Shown one piece after another: positions 52,487 through 63,044 of a stretch of 64,000 nt of DNA. This DNA is from Macrophomina tecta (lineage: Eukaryota; Ascomycota; Dothideomycetes; Botryosphaeriales; Botryosphaeriaceae). Where the stretch lies: the NCBI GenBank assembly GCA_024180945.1, contig JAKSGN010000033.1, positions 1,426,001-1,490,000 on the forward strand, written 5' to 3'. The notes beneath the pieces are model-generated. The model did not search any database. It was not told where the DNA came from and saw only the letters and a list, made by a program, of their open reading frames with translations. Numbering within the stretch: the first letter of the stretch is position 1; each line of letters starts with the position of its first letter. The position numbers and the translations under genes are program-made.

Positions 52487-55152
52487 CTACATCTGAGTGT
52501 CCTCCTGCTGAACTCCGAACAAGATCCCGTGCGTCTCCGTGAAATGCTGGAATACCCCATCAACACCCTTGATTTCTTCTTGGCAGAGCGGATGTGGGCA
52601 AGGGAATGGTTCGCAGATGTATCGTAGGTGGTGATTATTAATGTGATCTTTGAGGCTCATACCTGCCTCCGGAAACTGCCTATACCGATGAGAGGGTGAT
52701 CCGGGAGTTCCGAGACAGAAAGGGCACAAGGCTGCAGTAGTTGTAACTCCATGCCGCTTGACAGCCCCGCAGAACATGTCCTTGATGTCCTGCACGTGCT
52801 TTTCGCAGTGAGTATCCCATTCGAAATCTGACTCAAACCATTCTGCACATTCGTAGCAGTAGTACGCTTTTGAGTCCAGCGTATACTCTGAGAACATGCC
52901 GTGAACCCGTAATAAGTGAACACTGAGATCGAAGTGGCTTGCAGTGCTGGCCCAGCAGCCTGACCACAGACAGCGATAGCTACGCGAACGGTGAGTATGG
53001 TGCGAAATGTGGGACGCCACCACAGCCATAGATTTATAGATGAATGACTCGGTACACCCCTGCCACTGACAGAGGTGTGCTCCACCGTGCTGGTGCTTGT
53101 TCTCTTTTGCTTCCGTCTGCATTCTGGAAAAGGTCTTCGCAGAGACCTCAGTTGGTCGAAGGTAAGGTTGCGCGTTCAGCCGCTCCATCTTTTTCTTTTC
53201 TTGGCTTCGCTTGCAGCACTTTATAAGATGGTCATTAAAGTCCCACCTTCCTTGCCTTCGTAATGGTTAATACCAGATTGCCGCAGCCGCTTGGAGAACT
53301 TACTTGGGCCTGAATTGCGTAGTACACACCGGGCACTCATCATCTTCAGCACCTGCACGTGGATAGCAGGCAAACCAAGCGCTAGGCTTGGCTATATTGA
53401 CCAAGGGTCCTAGCACTTCGCTGAGAGGAAGTGGCTCTTTCGTTTTTCTTTGATAGAAATTTTGTACAATGGCGCGTCGGGGATGGTCGTACCTCAACAG
53501 TGCCGCAAGGCACCTGGACGGCTTTGGGCCCTTCTGAAGTTTGTCTTCTTCCGTGTCAATAATAGCATACGACTCTACCAGTGCCTTAGAGACGGGTTCC
53601 TGGAAGAACTGTTGCCGAATATATGACAGTTGCTTTTTTCTCTGCGCACGTTGTGCCTCGTAGTCTTGGGCAGAGGTAGTTTTGCCGCGCACTCGAATCC
53701 CGGACTTAGTAAGCTCCGAATTCGGTATCTTAGGTGCTTGTCGATCCCTAGTAAGTTCCATCGAGCGTAGCAGGTTCATGGTGTCCTTGTGCTGCTCTCG
53801 TCCTAGGATAATCGATTGAAGGTCACCACCAAAGGTCCGCGAGATGTAATGTTGGAACATAGCTTCGCTATGATGCCCCATAAGCTGTTGACGCTGTGCA
53901 GCTGTCACATTTTCTTTTTCAACGAGTTAGAGATAGGTAAGCATTTGCTCGCAGGATTGCTTACCGTCGAACACGTTGCCAGCGCCCCTCCGAAAGCAAT
54001 AGGAGGTTAGGTTATCCTCATATCCAGCTCTCTTACCAAGTTGGCTGAGAAAATGGTTCAACGAGCTGTATTTGAGTATCCGGTTCTGGGAGATACGGCT
54101 CTGATTCTCGATCGCCCGTAGTATCGGGACGTCTGCAAGGCAGTCTCTAATGCGAATCGGGTCTGACTTTTTGCCTTCCGTGATCTTTTCCTTACTGACC
54201 ACATCAGACATCTGAATTGCACCATCTGCAACGGCCAGAGCGATAAAGTAAGTTACAGGACATACATCCCGTTGCGAAGGCTCCTCGTAGAAAGAGAGCG
54301 TTATACTAGGAAAGTTAGCAAGGTCTCCTAATATGTATAGGCCTTTCTAAACGTACTATTTCGACTCATCACGTCTCTGATTTTTTCGGAGTTGGAAGGT
54401 CACCTTGAGGTGGATTATCGGGACACCATCCCTTTCGATCCAGAAAATTTGGACGTCTCCATACTTGAGGCCTTGATTTGTCCCGCGGTACCGGTCAGAC
54501 TCGATGAATTCGCCGGGCCGCAGTCCTGCATATGCCGAAAGTATGATAGACCAAGCTAGTTGCAGACGCATCCGGGGGTGCTTAAACACGTGCTCGTCAC
54601 AGGCCCATAGGTAGTAAAGTAGATCTTCCACGACCGCCCAGGTAGCCATTGGCTTTGGCGCACCTTTAGTCGTTGCCCCCTCGGTGACATCAAGGTTGTC
54701 GATGAACTGTGAAATTATTAGCGCCAGCCTAGCTCAGATAATTTTAGGATTATTACATTCTTCATACACCGATCTTCACTTTTCTTATACGAATAGTTTG
54801 CGCGGATACCGATCAAGCGCTTTAGATCGCACCACCACCTTTGGAGTGTTCGTATGCATAATTTCCCTCGGAGGCCCTTCTTTTCTCGTACAAGCCATTT
54901 GAAGAAGACCTGTAGTTGGCTAATGGTTGGTGCAGTGTAGAAAGGCTCGCACGACAGTGATTTTTCCAAGAGAATTTCCTTTGCAAACCTTCTACTTGTT
55001 AGCTTACTACTATGCGAGAGCGAGATTCCATACTCTTTCCACCGTTTGACATGGACATCAACTCTGTAAGACTCCAGGAAGTTTTGCTCCCGCAGATCGA
55101 TAGGCTGAGATTGGCTGGCAAGCGCGATGAGGTCGCTATACTTTGCACTCAT
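52487..55152 (-). CDS. DUF3435 tyrosine recombinase, Starship 'captain'-like, with C-terminal zinc fingers (5 exons)
   Basis: Exons 55152-54757, 54706-54357, 54305-53965, 53901-53304 and 53255-52487 join in frame to 817 aa; introns are 48-63 nt with clear branch points. Residues 1-160 match the DUF3435 N-terminal arm (QLQVFFKWLVREKKG). The recombinase core follows: DLLYYLWACDEH, YAGLRPGEFIES (Arg ~195), YITLSFYEEPSQRDVCPVTY, SYCFRRGAGNVFD (Arg ~354), QQLMGHHSEAMFQHYIS (His ~372, Tyr ~381). A CPVC...HLIKC finger spans the last junction, then about five C2H2 fingers. DUF3435 (FluG-domain) proteins are the site-specific recombinases that move Starship elements. The frame is intact after splicing. 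The start is 393-400 bp from a broken 5S rRNA gene and transcription runs away from it. Confidence 0.9.
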
Positions 55153-55216
55153 GATGAGTTGGGAAGGGAAGCGAAGCAATGAACAGTTGAAGAAACATCG
55201 CAGGTGGTGCCCACCC

Positions 55217-55224
55217 TATATATA
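55217..55224 (-). promoter_or_regulatory. TATA-like box upstream of the DUF3435 gene
   Basis: TATATATA on the minus strand, about 65 bp upstream of the ATG at 55152. Confidence 0.45.
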
Positions 55225-55548
55225 CGTGGCTGGCGTGAGCATAGAGTAGGCGACTCGCCGTTTGCTGGCGCACAACCGCCCGTTGGGAACAGATGGAGAT
55301 AGGAGTCATGGAAAGATGGAGCTGGTTTCAGTACAATCGCGAAGGCCTAGTATCTTTTCCATAATCTGAAATCCCAGAAAAGAGAATCAGTAAGTAATAT
55401 CAGCGTCAACGGTATAGAAAACACGTTTAATAGGTTGCTAATATTGGTCGCTAATTAACGGATTCCAATTTCCAAATCGGTGTTTGGTGGGCGCTTAAAT
55501 GTTCCCGAAAAGTAATACGAAAAAAATTCGAGGGGAGCGGACACGAGA

Positions 55549-55645
55549 ATACAGGGCTTCCCGTCCGCTCAGCCGTACTTAAGCTGCGAACCGGCCGATT
55601 AGTACTCAAGTGGGTGACCATTGGGGAATCCCGGCTGTTGTACGT
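55549..55645 (+). rRNA. 5S rRNA gene lacking its first ~25 nt (truncated)
   Basis: The sequence from ACAGGGCTTCCCGTCCGCTC through AGCCGTACTTAAGC, GGTGGGTGACC-type GTGGGTGACC and GAATCCCGGCTGTTGTACG follows fungal 5S rRNA from about nucleotide 25 to the end, with a T8 run (55645-55652) as Pol III terminator. The 5' strand of helix I and helix II is absent: the expected partner of TGTTGTACGT (ACGTACGAC) and of CTGCGA do not occur upstream, where the DNA switches to unrelated AT-rich sequence. It is therefore a 5'-truncated, probably non-functional 5S gene whose break faces the recombinase gene. Confidence 0.85.
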
Positions 55646-55652
55646 TTTTTTT
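55645..55652 (+). terminator. Pol III terminator of the 5S gene
   Basis: Run of eight T directly after the 5S 3' end. Confidence 0.8.
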
Positions 55653-55800
55653 GCCCCCTCAAATGAATTCCGCTTTGCATCTCCGGCCACTTTATGGGGT
55701 GTTAGTGTGCGCGCTATTCATTCGGTCGGCTCGTTGTCAGGAAAGATGGCTTGGACGGACGGACAAAAGTCGGGCGCGGATGCGATAACAGGAGTCAGTA

Positions 55801-55819
55801 TTTTTTTTTTTTTTTTTCA
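55801..55819. repeat. T-run between the 5S remnant and the monooxygenase relic
   Basis: An ~18-base T tract; no gene in 55653-55997. Confidence 0.8.
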
Positions 55820-55997
55820 CTGCACCATACATGGCATCAAAAGCGAATCTCGGTCCGACTGACTCTAGAGTTGGCCATAAACTGGAGCAATGCCAAGAAA
55901 GAGCGTATCGCGAAAGATACCTGTTAGAATGAGTTGAGGCTCTGAATTGATGGGCTGGAGGGCGTGGAAGGCGGCACTTTATTACTAGAGCTGCACG

Positions 55998-56620
55998 TTA
56001 CGTGGTTTTGGGCGTGCTCCGGCTTTCTTTAACCCAGGCCGCAACCTCGCCCTTCGATGTCTGGCTGAAACATCCATTTTTCGCCGCCTCAGCCTTCTGT
56101 GTATCCGCTTGTGCTGCCAGCTTCAGACCCTCGGCTTCTGGCAATCTCTTTACGTTCGTAGCCTAAATCATGGCGAAGACCGCGTCAATCCTCTTCCGTT
56201 TCCACGTATTCCAGTGACCCGGCCCTGTTGTCAGAATGCCTATTCAAGGAGATTACGTTGCCTCCGGACCAGGAGGCAGCTCACAGAACAGCAGCGCGAG
56301 CGAGTAGGAGTCCTCAAGCGCCTGATTAACGCTCTGGCCAGAGGATGGGGGCATCGCATGGGCAGCATCACCCACGATCATAACTCATCCAGAGCCAAAA
56401 ACCAGCGATCCATCTTAGGGCCCCCAGAAAACGGCCAAAGGAAAAATTCCATCTTTGCGTGCACAGGCCTGGTCGATAAGAGATCACGCCGTCGAGTCCC
56501 ATTCTTCGTATCCCCCGCGGTAGAAAGCGGCCAGCTGGTCTTTATCAGCCTCAAGAGCATCCCAACGCGCATGACTTGCTCGGTGGCCACCCTAGACCGA
56601 ATTGAGTTGCCAAGTATTTA
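55998..56620 (-). pseudogene. Decayed FAD-dependent monooxygenase, C-terminal part
   Basis: The minus strand contains MIVGDAAHAMPPSSGQSVNQ followed by ALEDSYSLALLFCELPPGPE, the FAD-binding GD motif block of aromatic-ring hydroxylase-type flavoproteins. After a disrupted stretch the frame resumes WNTWKRKRIDAVFAMI, stop, ATNVKRLPEAEGLKLAAQAD and ends AWVKESRSTPKTT at 55998. The upstream part (56400-56620) is out of frame. Stops and frame changes make it non-functional. The in-frame TAG sits where family members often have Gln. Confidence 0.65.
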
Positions 56621-58301
56621 ATGCAAGAGTTTTGGCAGTGATGCGTACGAGAGGCGTTCAGCGGTGAGTTTTGTGCAAATATGTCCAATTTGAATGAACC
56701 AGCAGGTGCTTTATACTTTCATACAGTAGAAGGGAGCGTACGTAATCTCGCCATACCAGTGTCGGAAACAACTTTCCTTCACGGTGCTGAGCGTGTGTGG
56801 GAGAGTAGATTTTCTTCGGGAGCTTCACGAAGTACGTAATGCTTCCATGGAAGAATGAGCCTTCGGTATTGTCTATTTGCATCGACGATTCGACATGTGT
56901 CTTACGCAGAGGCTACGGACCAGTAAAGGAGAACCACAGACCACAGGCATTTACTGTGGAGCTTCCTGTCGAAGTTCAGATGTATCAGTATACCAAGGGG
57001 CCATGGATCGGTGCCACTAATAAAATGCTGAACATACGAGCGTCACACATTAGTACTGCCCTGAGTCTAGCCAGAGGGGCAGGGTGTTTATGCGGTTGGC
57101 GGAACCGTTCGATTGCAGTCGGGGGAAAATAAAGGAAGAGTTGAATCTGGATACGGAGCTATCCATCGGATTCGGGATTGCACACCAGACCATGTGATTT
57201 ATGCACCAAAAGCGGGATCGTAGACTCCTAAGGAAGATACATGGATACGTCGATGAATACTTCCGCAAGAGAACACTCTAAGAGAAGACACTACCTGTGC
57301 ACTCTTGGCTTGCGATGTTATTGGCGATGGCTCGCTTGTTCAATCGATTTCCTGTCTGGGACTGACGTTGGCGCCGAAACGAGGCTGACCAAGTGCACTA
57401 CTGTTCCAACGTTGGACTGGCGTCCAATCCTCACTTTGACGTACTGTAGCATATGTTTCCTTGCTTACGTACCGCCTGTTTACAGCCTCTGAAGAAATTA
57501 TTTCAAAGATCGAAGCATACCTGCACTATCCACCCCAGCGCCTCACACACTTCCTTGCTTCTGCCGCGCGGCAGCAATACGGACTGTGACTCCGTAATTT
57601 GAAGCATCGCTGATGAGTGATTACCGAGACGGACCAAAAATCCTCCTAGCTGCACCAAAACAGCGCTTTTCCATGTGGAGTGAAGTCATCCCGGTTGCGT
57701 TCAGTTTCGGCTGCCTCGGCTTTTGAGCTTCGTTTACGGTCGGCTATGGAACAAGGGTGAACAATCCCCGACCCTACTAAAGTGGCTAATTCAGATCCTG
57801 GTGCAGATCCCGCTGGACCTACCTTCTATACAGATTCCACCAATCTGACTTGTCGCGGGCCCATCCGCTCACCCGATCCGCGTGGCCGGCACCGATTTTG
57901 TGGGATTTGGGTGCCCATGTATCGATCGACCTTCATTTACGCTTATTGCCAGACCTTCGCGGAGATCCTCTAGGTGGGGTATCACCAAAGCGGACAGTCA
58001 ATAGAATTACTGCAGCACTCATTGGCTATGTCATTGTTTAGGAAGATTGCTGTATTTTCTCGCCCGGGGTATCATCGTACCGAGTGAGAGAGACACCTTC
58101 CATATTGGGGAATCTGTTGTAACTGCTCCCGAGCTCTCGCAAATTCCAGCAAATAGTGCTTTACAGCGGGAAATTGAGAAACTTGCGGGGAGACATTGCT
58201 GAAGTGCTTAAAAGGCCTCGAAACAATTCTTTATATTCACATATATATATTGAAGGGCCCTGTTTTTTGCCGTCAAAGCTACTATCATAACAGTTGGTGC
58301 C
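56621..58301. other. Degenerate intergenic DNA
   Basis: Several short ORFs (e.g. 56839-57132, 57241-57492, 57782-58041) show no conserved motif. Part may be more of the decayed monooxygenase locus. No RNA gene or repeat is recognised. Confidence 0.35.
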
Positions 58302-59750
58302 ATGTTCTCTTATCAAAAGCTCCTCACCTGTATCGTCTGCTCGTTGAGCTTGCAGGTTATCCACGTCTATTCTCATGCATTGAGAAGGGAGGCTCCTCAG
58401 TGGGTTACGAGCTGGACGGCAGCGCCTCAAGACGCTGTTTTGAAGTATCTTCCTCCCGAGCCCTTTGTGCGTGCACCTCTCACTTATCTCATTCCGCGAT
58501 GATTGATTCTGGCAGAACAAAACTACCGGCACTTTCCAAAACACCACGCTGCGGCAAACTCTGCACATTTCACTTGGCGGTCCCCAAATACGGCTCCACA
58601 TCTCGAACGTGCTCAGTGATACGGACTTGTCCATCACAGCCATCACAGTCGCTTTGCCAGATGAGCTTGTGATCGGGGGCTCAAGCGTCCGACCAGATAC
58701 CACCCAGCCCGTGACCTTTTCCGGCCTCCAGTCTTTCACCGTCTCGCCATACAGTGAAGCCGTCTCGGACACTTTGGACTTCGCCGTTGAAAGCGATTCT
58801 AATATGACCGTAACGATCTACCTAAAAGATGGCCAAACAGGATTCACGCCCACGACACACATCGCCAGCCACGTCACGTCCTGGCTAACCTTGGGCAACG
58901 AAGTCGATGCGCAGAACTTCACAGACAACTCGACCACCAGTTGGGATCATTGGTGCGCACATTCTTTGTCACATTCTTTAGCCCTTGCTCCCGAAACTGA
59001 TGATGACATGCCCAGGTTCTTCATCTCCTCCGTCGACGTCTCCCCGCCCTTTACCGCATCCACGATGATGGTCATCGGCGACAGCATCACCGACGGCACC
59101 GGCAGCACTATGAACGGCAACAATAGGCGAGTCTCAGCTCCCTACGCCCCAGCAACTTCATAAGCGTGTCCAGCGCTGACGACAACATTCTCAGATGGAC
59201 GGACCAGCTCTTCGCCCGCCTCCAAACCGTCCCCGAAACCTCTTCTATCGCCATCGCCAACCAAGGCATCGGCGGCAATCGCGTCCTCCGCAACGGTACG
59301 GGCCCCAGCGCGCTCAGCCGCTTCGGCCGCGACGTCCTATCGCAGGCGGGCGTCAGCTACGTCATGATCTACGAGGGAATCAACGACATCCGGCAGACGG
59401 CGAGCACGGTCGAGGACCAGGCATCCACAGCGTCCGGCCTGATGTCCGCATATCAAGCGCTGCTCGGGAAAGTGCGGGAGCGGGGACTCTCGTGTTTCAT
59501 TGCAACGCTGGCGCCGAACAACGGGTCTTCGGGATGGGACGAGTACAAGGAGACGACGCGGCAGGCGGTGAATGCATGGATAAGGGCGAATGGTGCGTTT
59601 GATGCGGTGGTTGATTTTGATGAGATTCTGCGGGCGGAGAACGATCCCGCGGCGTTGAACCCGGAGTTCAGCACGAGCGATCATTTGCATCCGAATGTGG
59701 CGGGGTACAAGGCCATTGCGGATAACTTTCCTCTGTCTGTCTTCTCTTGA
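58302..59750 (+). CDS. Secreted SGNH/GDSL-type hydrolase (4 exons)
   Basis: Exons 58302-58466, 58516-58952, 59016-59126 and 59195-59750 join to 422 aa. A signal peptide (LLTCIVCSLSLQVIHVYSHA) is followed by WVTSWTAAP, typical of the family. Block I is MMVIGDSITDGTG (Ser nucleophile), then QGIGGNRVL (Gly/Asn oxyanion residues), YEGINDIRQ (GxND) and TSDHLHPNVAGY (catalytic Asp-His). It should be an extracellular esterase, probably acting on acylated carbohydrates or lipids; the substrate is unknown. Intron 2 (63 nt) lacks stops, so its retention would keep the frame. Intron 3 has a GC donor (AG/GCGAGT). The frame is otherwise intact. Confidence 0.9.
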
Positions 59751-59989
59751 CGTACGGTTAACTCGGCTTTTCTCCCTTTCGTCCGCCGGGATACTCCAGC
59801 ATCCACGATTGGGAACCGGACTCACCGACATGGGAGAAGACGATGGAAGATTAATAGACGGGCTTTGTACCCAAAACTGTTCGGGTCATGCTTGCCTACA
59901 TTCCTGTCGCCTGACTGAAGAGACATTAATGCCAACAACGTGTCTTTACCCAGCCCCGTTCCTCCTGTTCCTCCTGTTCCTCCCGCAAG

Positions 59990-60601
59990 ACCCCTTTCTC
60001 ACTCAAACAGCCAATATGTTCCCCTTTCCCCCGCCCTCACGGCCTCAGCCTACAAGTCGCCTGACACAGCGCCCACAAACCGATCGCCGCAACCAGCTGA
60101 TCTCTCGAATACCCAACCTGCACACCCCTTGTATCCGAATTCGACGCCAGCTCGGCCGGCCCCCACGCCATACTCACATACAGCTGCGCGACCTGAAGCG
60201 CGCAGTGTCTATAATTGCGGAACCACTGCGGCACCCCCTGCGAATCCATGATGACGGCACCGACGGGATCCACCTCGGTGACGTGGAAGTCGGCGTAGAA
60301 TTTCCAGCCACACGAGCGTGATGTTATAGCCGTAAAGGTGCTCGCCAGAGCCCGTCTGGCCCTGCGCGGTGTAGCTCAGGCGCGGCTGCTCAAACTCGCC
60401 CGAGCTGAAGCATTCGGCCTCGTCGATGCGGACGAGCGGGTCGCGGCCTGGGCCTTGTGGGAAAGATGATTAGGCCGGCGTGGCAGTCCACGGGTCGACG
60501 CCGTAGGTGAAGATGTAGAAGTACGCGTTCACGAGGACGGTCGATGGGGCTAGAGTAAGGAAGAGGAGGAGGGAGAGGTGAGCGGGGAGGGAGGGCGTCA
60601 T
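59990..60601 (-). pseudogene. Secreted protein gene, apparently frame-disrupted
   Basis: ATG at 60601 opens a signal peptide (LSLLLFLTLAPSTVLVNA) and YFYIFTYGVDPW. Further on come RDPLVRIDEAECFSSGEFEQ and QTGSGEHLYGYNITLV, then in another frame KFYADFHVTEVDPVGAVIMD and PQWFRNYRHCALQVAQLY. The first frame change could be an intron (branch CCTAATC) but no donor gives the right phase; the second falls in GTGTGGCTGGAAATTC. Two frame breaks suggest decay, though an unusual intron or sequencing error is possible. Convergent with the hydrolase gene. Confidence 0.45.
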
Positions 60602-61538
60602 TGCTGTGGGTATTCGAGATTTTGCAGACGAGCTTTCGGTCTTTGCTGATTCCACCCTCTTTCAACCTTCTGGTGGCGCAGTGTATAATATGACCTCAAT
60701 ATTCGGGTAAAAAGGCATCGGATTAGTATAATAGATGGAATGGACTGATTCTCACCCTTATACCTCTAAATCGCTACAGGCGGAGAAAGCGACATCCCAA
60801 ACATCCCATCTATCTGCGCTGCCTGCATGTAGGCTTGTATGGCCATAAACTAGCTCTTCAGTAACATGAGCTCGGCACATTACCCTGAATTAGTTTCGCA
60901 CAACCAAGTCCTAGCCAACCACTGGAGAGGTCGAAGTCCGCCAAGTGATGCCAAAGATGGGAAGTGAAGCCAAAATGATGTCGGTAGGCTTCCGGCAGCA
61001 TACGGCAGGTTGCGAATGGTGCCTAACTCCCTAAGACAATGAACAAATTGTGGCGGTGGTAAATCGTTGGCACGGACCCTAGAGTTTCTAATAATATTGA
61101 GGTAGCGAAACAACAAAGCTTGTTCGATGTGAAGTACTCCAAATGAGCAAAGCCCTAAGCATTGGTAGGGTTGCTCAGACTAGACCAAGACGGTGCAACG
61201 TTGCGTGCGGTCTAATAGTGGGTCATTAATGTGATTGCTGCAGCTGTGGCCCGACCGCGGCAGCCATCCTGAGATTCAGTATCACGTCAATCGCTTTGTG
61301 TCATAGTATGGAGGATGATATGTATGAACTCCGAAGGAACGTGATTACGTGAATCTCAATTGTGATTGTTGAAAGATTTTTACTGTTTTTTAGACGTGAA
61401 GGAAAAAAGTAAGTCGGCCTCGGAATGAAGGATTTTAATCATGGCAAATCCAGGAAAGTTCGGGAGTCCTGCAAGCGTGGGGCCACTTGCCAGAGCAGTC
61501 CTGGTTTGCGAATGCTTTTATTTGCCTCCATCATTCGT
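60602..61538. other. Intergenic
   Basis: No gene recognised; 3' side of uroporphyrinogen decarboxylase. Confidence 0.4.
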
Positions 61539-62819
61539 CTACCGGCAGCAGCGGTGTATCTCCTCAAAATAGAACTTCAAGTCGTCAGGATTGACAAATG
61601 GAGTGATACCTGAGACATGTATTAGTAGACGGCCGCCAATACTGAGCTTGTGGATCCCTTACCGTGGCCCAGGTTCGCAATCCAACCCTGCTTTCCACCA
61701 CCAAATCCCCGCACCATGGACTCCACGGCGGTGGTGATGGCCTCCCTGCTTCCATACAAAACACCAGGATCAGCGTTTCCCTGCACTACCTTGCCCTTTG
61801 CCTGAGCGATGCGGTATGCATCAGCAGGGTCGTGGAGCCAGTCGAGACCGATCACGTTGTAGTTGGTGTTGCAGAGGTCGTCCAGCGCATACCAAGCACC
61901 CTTTGCAAAAACGGTCATAGGGACTGGTTCTTGGCCAAGCTCTTGGAGACGCTTGGGGAGGTTGTCGGCAATGTGATTGAGGTAGGGCAGAGAGAAGACC
62001 TTGAAGGTAGCGGGGGACAGCTCGCCCGCCCATGAGTCGAAGACCTGGATCATCTGCGCGCCGGCAATGACTTGCTCGGCGAGATATTCGACGCAAAGCT
62101 CGGCAATTTTTTGCAACAAGGCTTTGGATGCATCGGGGTATTTGTAGATCCACGTCTTGACTTCCTTGAACATCTTGCTGCCGCCGCCCTCGACCATGTA
62201 GCTGAGGAGGGTCCACGGAGCACCGCAGAAACCGAGCAGCGGCACGCGTCCAGCCAGCTTCTTGCGGGTCAGTGTGATGGCATCGTAAACATACGACAGC
62301 TCCTTCTTGACGTCGACGGACCGAGCCATGATGTCCTTGTACTGCTTGTCTTCCGGGGAGCGTAGCGGGTCTGGGAAGTGCGGGCCCTTCTTGTCGACCA
62401 TGACGACCTCCATACCCATGGCCTGGGGAATGACCAGGATATCGGAGAAGATGATGGCGGCGTCGATCAAGCCGGCGAAGCGGTCAATGGGCTGCAGGGT
62501 CAGGGTAGAGGCGATTTCGGGAGAACGACAGCACTCGAAGAAGTCATGTTTGCCCTTGGCTTCATGGTATTCGGGGAGGTAGCGGCCGGCTGGGCGCGGC
62601 GAGGGTCAGCAAGGAGTGAGAGCGGCCGCAGACGTTCTGCGGCACTCGCGGGAGGGGCTGCTTACCCTGGCGCATCACCCACATGGGGGCACGCTCGACC
62701 TGTTCGCCTTTGGCGGATTCTCAGCATGTTTGAGGGCCAATTGGGGGTGTCTGTGGCAGCGGCTCACCCCTGGCAGTGCGGAGGATCAGGTCGTTCTGGA
62801 GAGGGTCGAACTGGGGCAT
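61539..62819 (-). CDS. HEM12: Uroporphyrinogen decarboxylase (4 exons)
   Basis: Exons 62819-62768, 62707-62666, 62589-61663 and 61609-61539 join to 363 aa, the usual length of the enzyme. It decarboxylates uroporphyrinogen III to coproporphyrinogen III in cytosolic heme synthesis. [14 protein letters not shown] contains the catalytic/substrate Arg residues, [20 protein letters not shown] carries the active-site Asp, [16 protein letters not shown] and [10 protein letters not shown] are family signatures, and [11 protein letters not shown] and NLGHGITPFV close the barrel. The start [18 protein letters not shown] splices correctly (60-nt intron). Core housekeeping gene, divergent from MSH1 with 225 bp between starts. 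Symbol follows the yeast name. Confidence 0.96.
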
Positions 62820-63044
62820 GGCGACGGGGGTGGGCGAGGCTGGGATGGAGTGGTTGAGTGTAGCTGCGAGCTCCCCGCGCTGGTGGGGTTGATGTGACTT
62901 TTCTGGCGGATGATCGACATCATCGCGCGCTGCCGAAGCGAGCCGCCGCTGCCTGCCAGGGACCTGGCCATTGCCGTTCCTGCCCGCCCTTCTTATTTCC
63001 GCAACCGTCACACGCCCCCCTCCTTTCGTCCAGATTCTGGAGCC
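62820..63044. promoter_or_regulatory. Shared divergent promoter region of HEM12 and MSH1
   Basis: The 225 bp between the two start codons must hold both promoters and 5' leaders. No clear TATA is seen. C/T-rich stretches flank the MSH1 start. Confidence 0.5.

Noticed and set aside
52487..53188. Independent C2H2 gene downstream of the recombinase
   Set aside because: An in-frame splice (53304 to 53255) completes a CPVC...HLIKC finger, so I merged it, with the RNA test noted. A separate gene remains possible.
1..55545. Calling the whole left part one Starship
   Set aside because: Only one edge is visible. The 5S 5' end and matching terminal repeats were not found in the window, so extent and cargo stay inference.
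57782..58041. Possible acyltransferase fragment (DLGAHVSIDLHLRLLPD)
   Set aside because: Resemblance to BAHD-type sequence is too weak and short to claim.
59195..59831. Long overlapping ORFs on both strands over exon 4 of the hydrolase
   Set aside because: GC-rich shadow frames; the SGNH motifs are only in the annotated frame.
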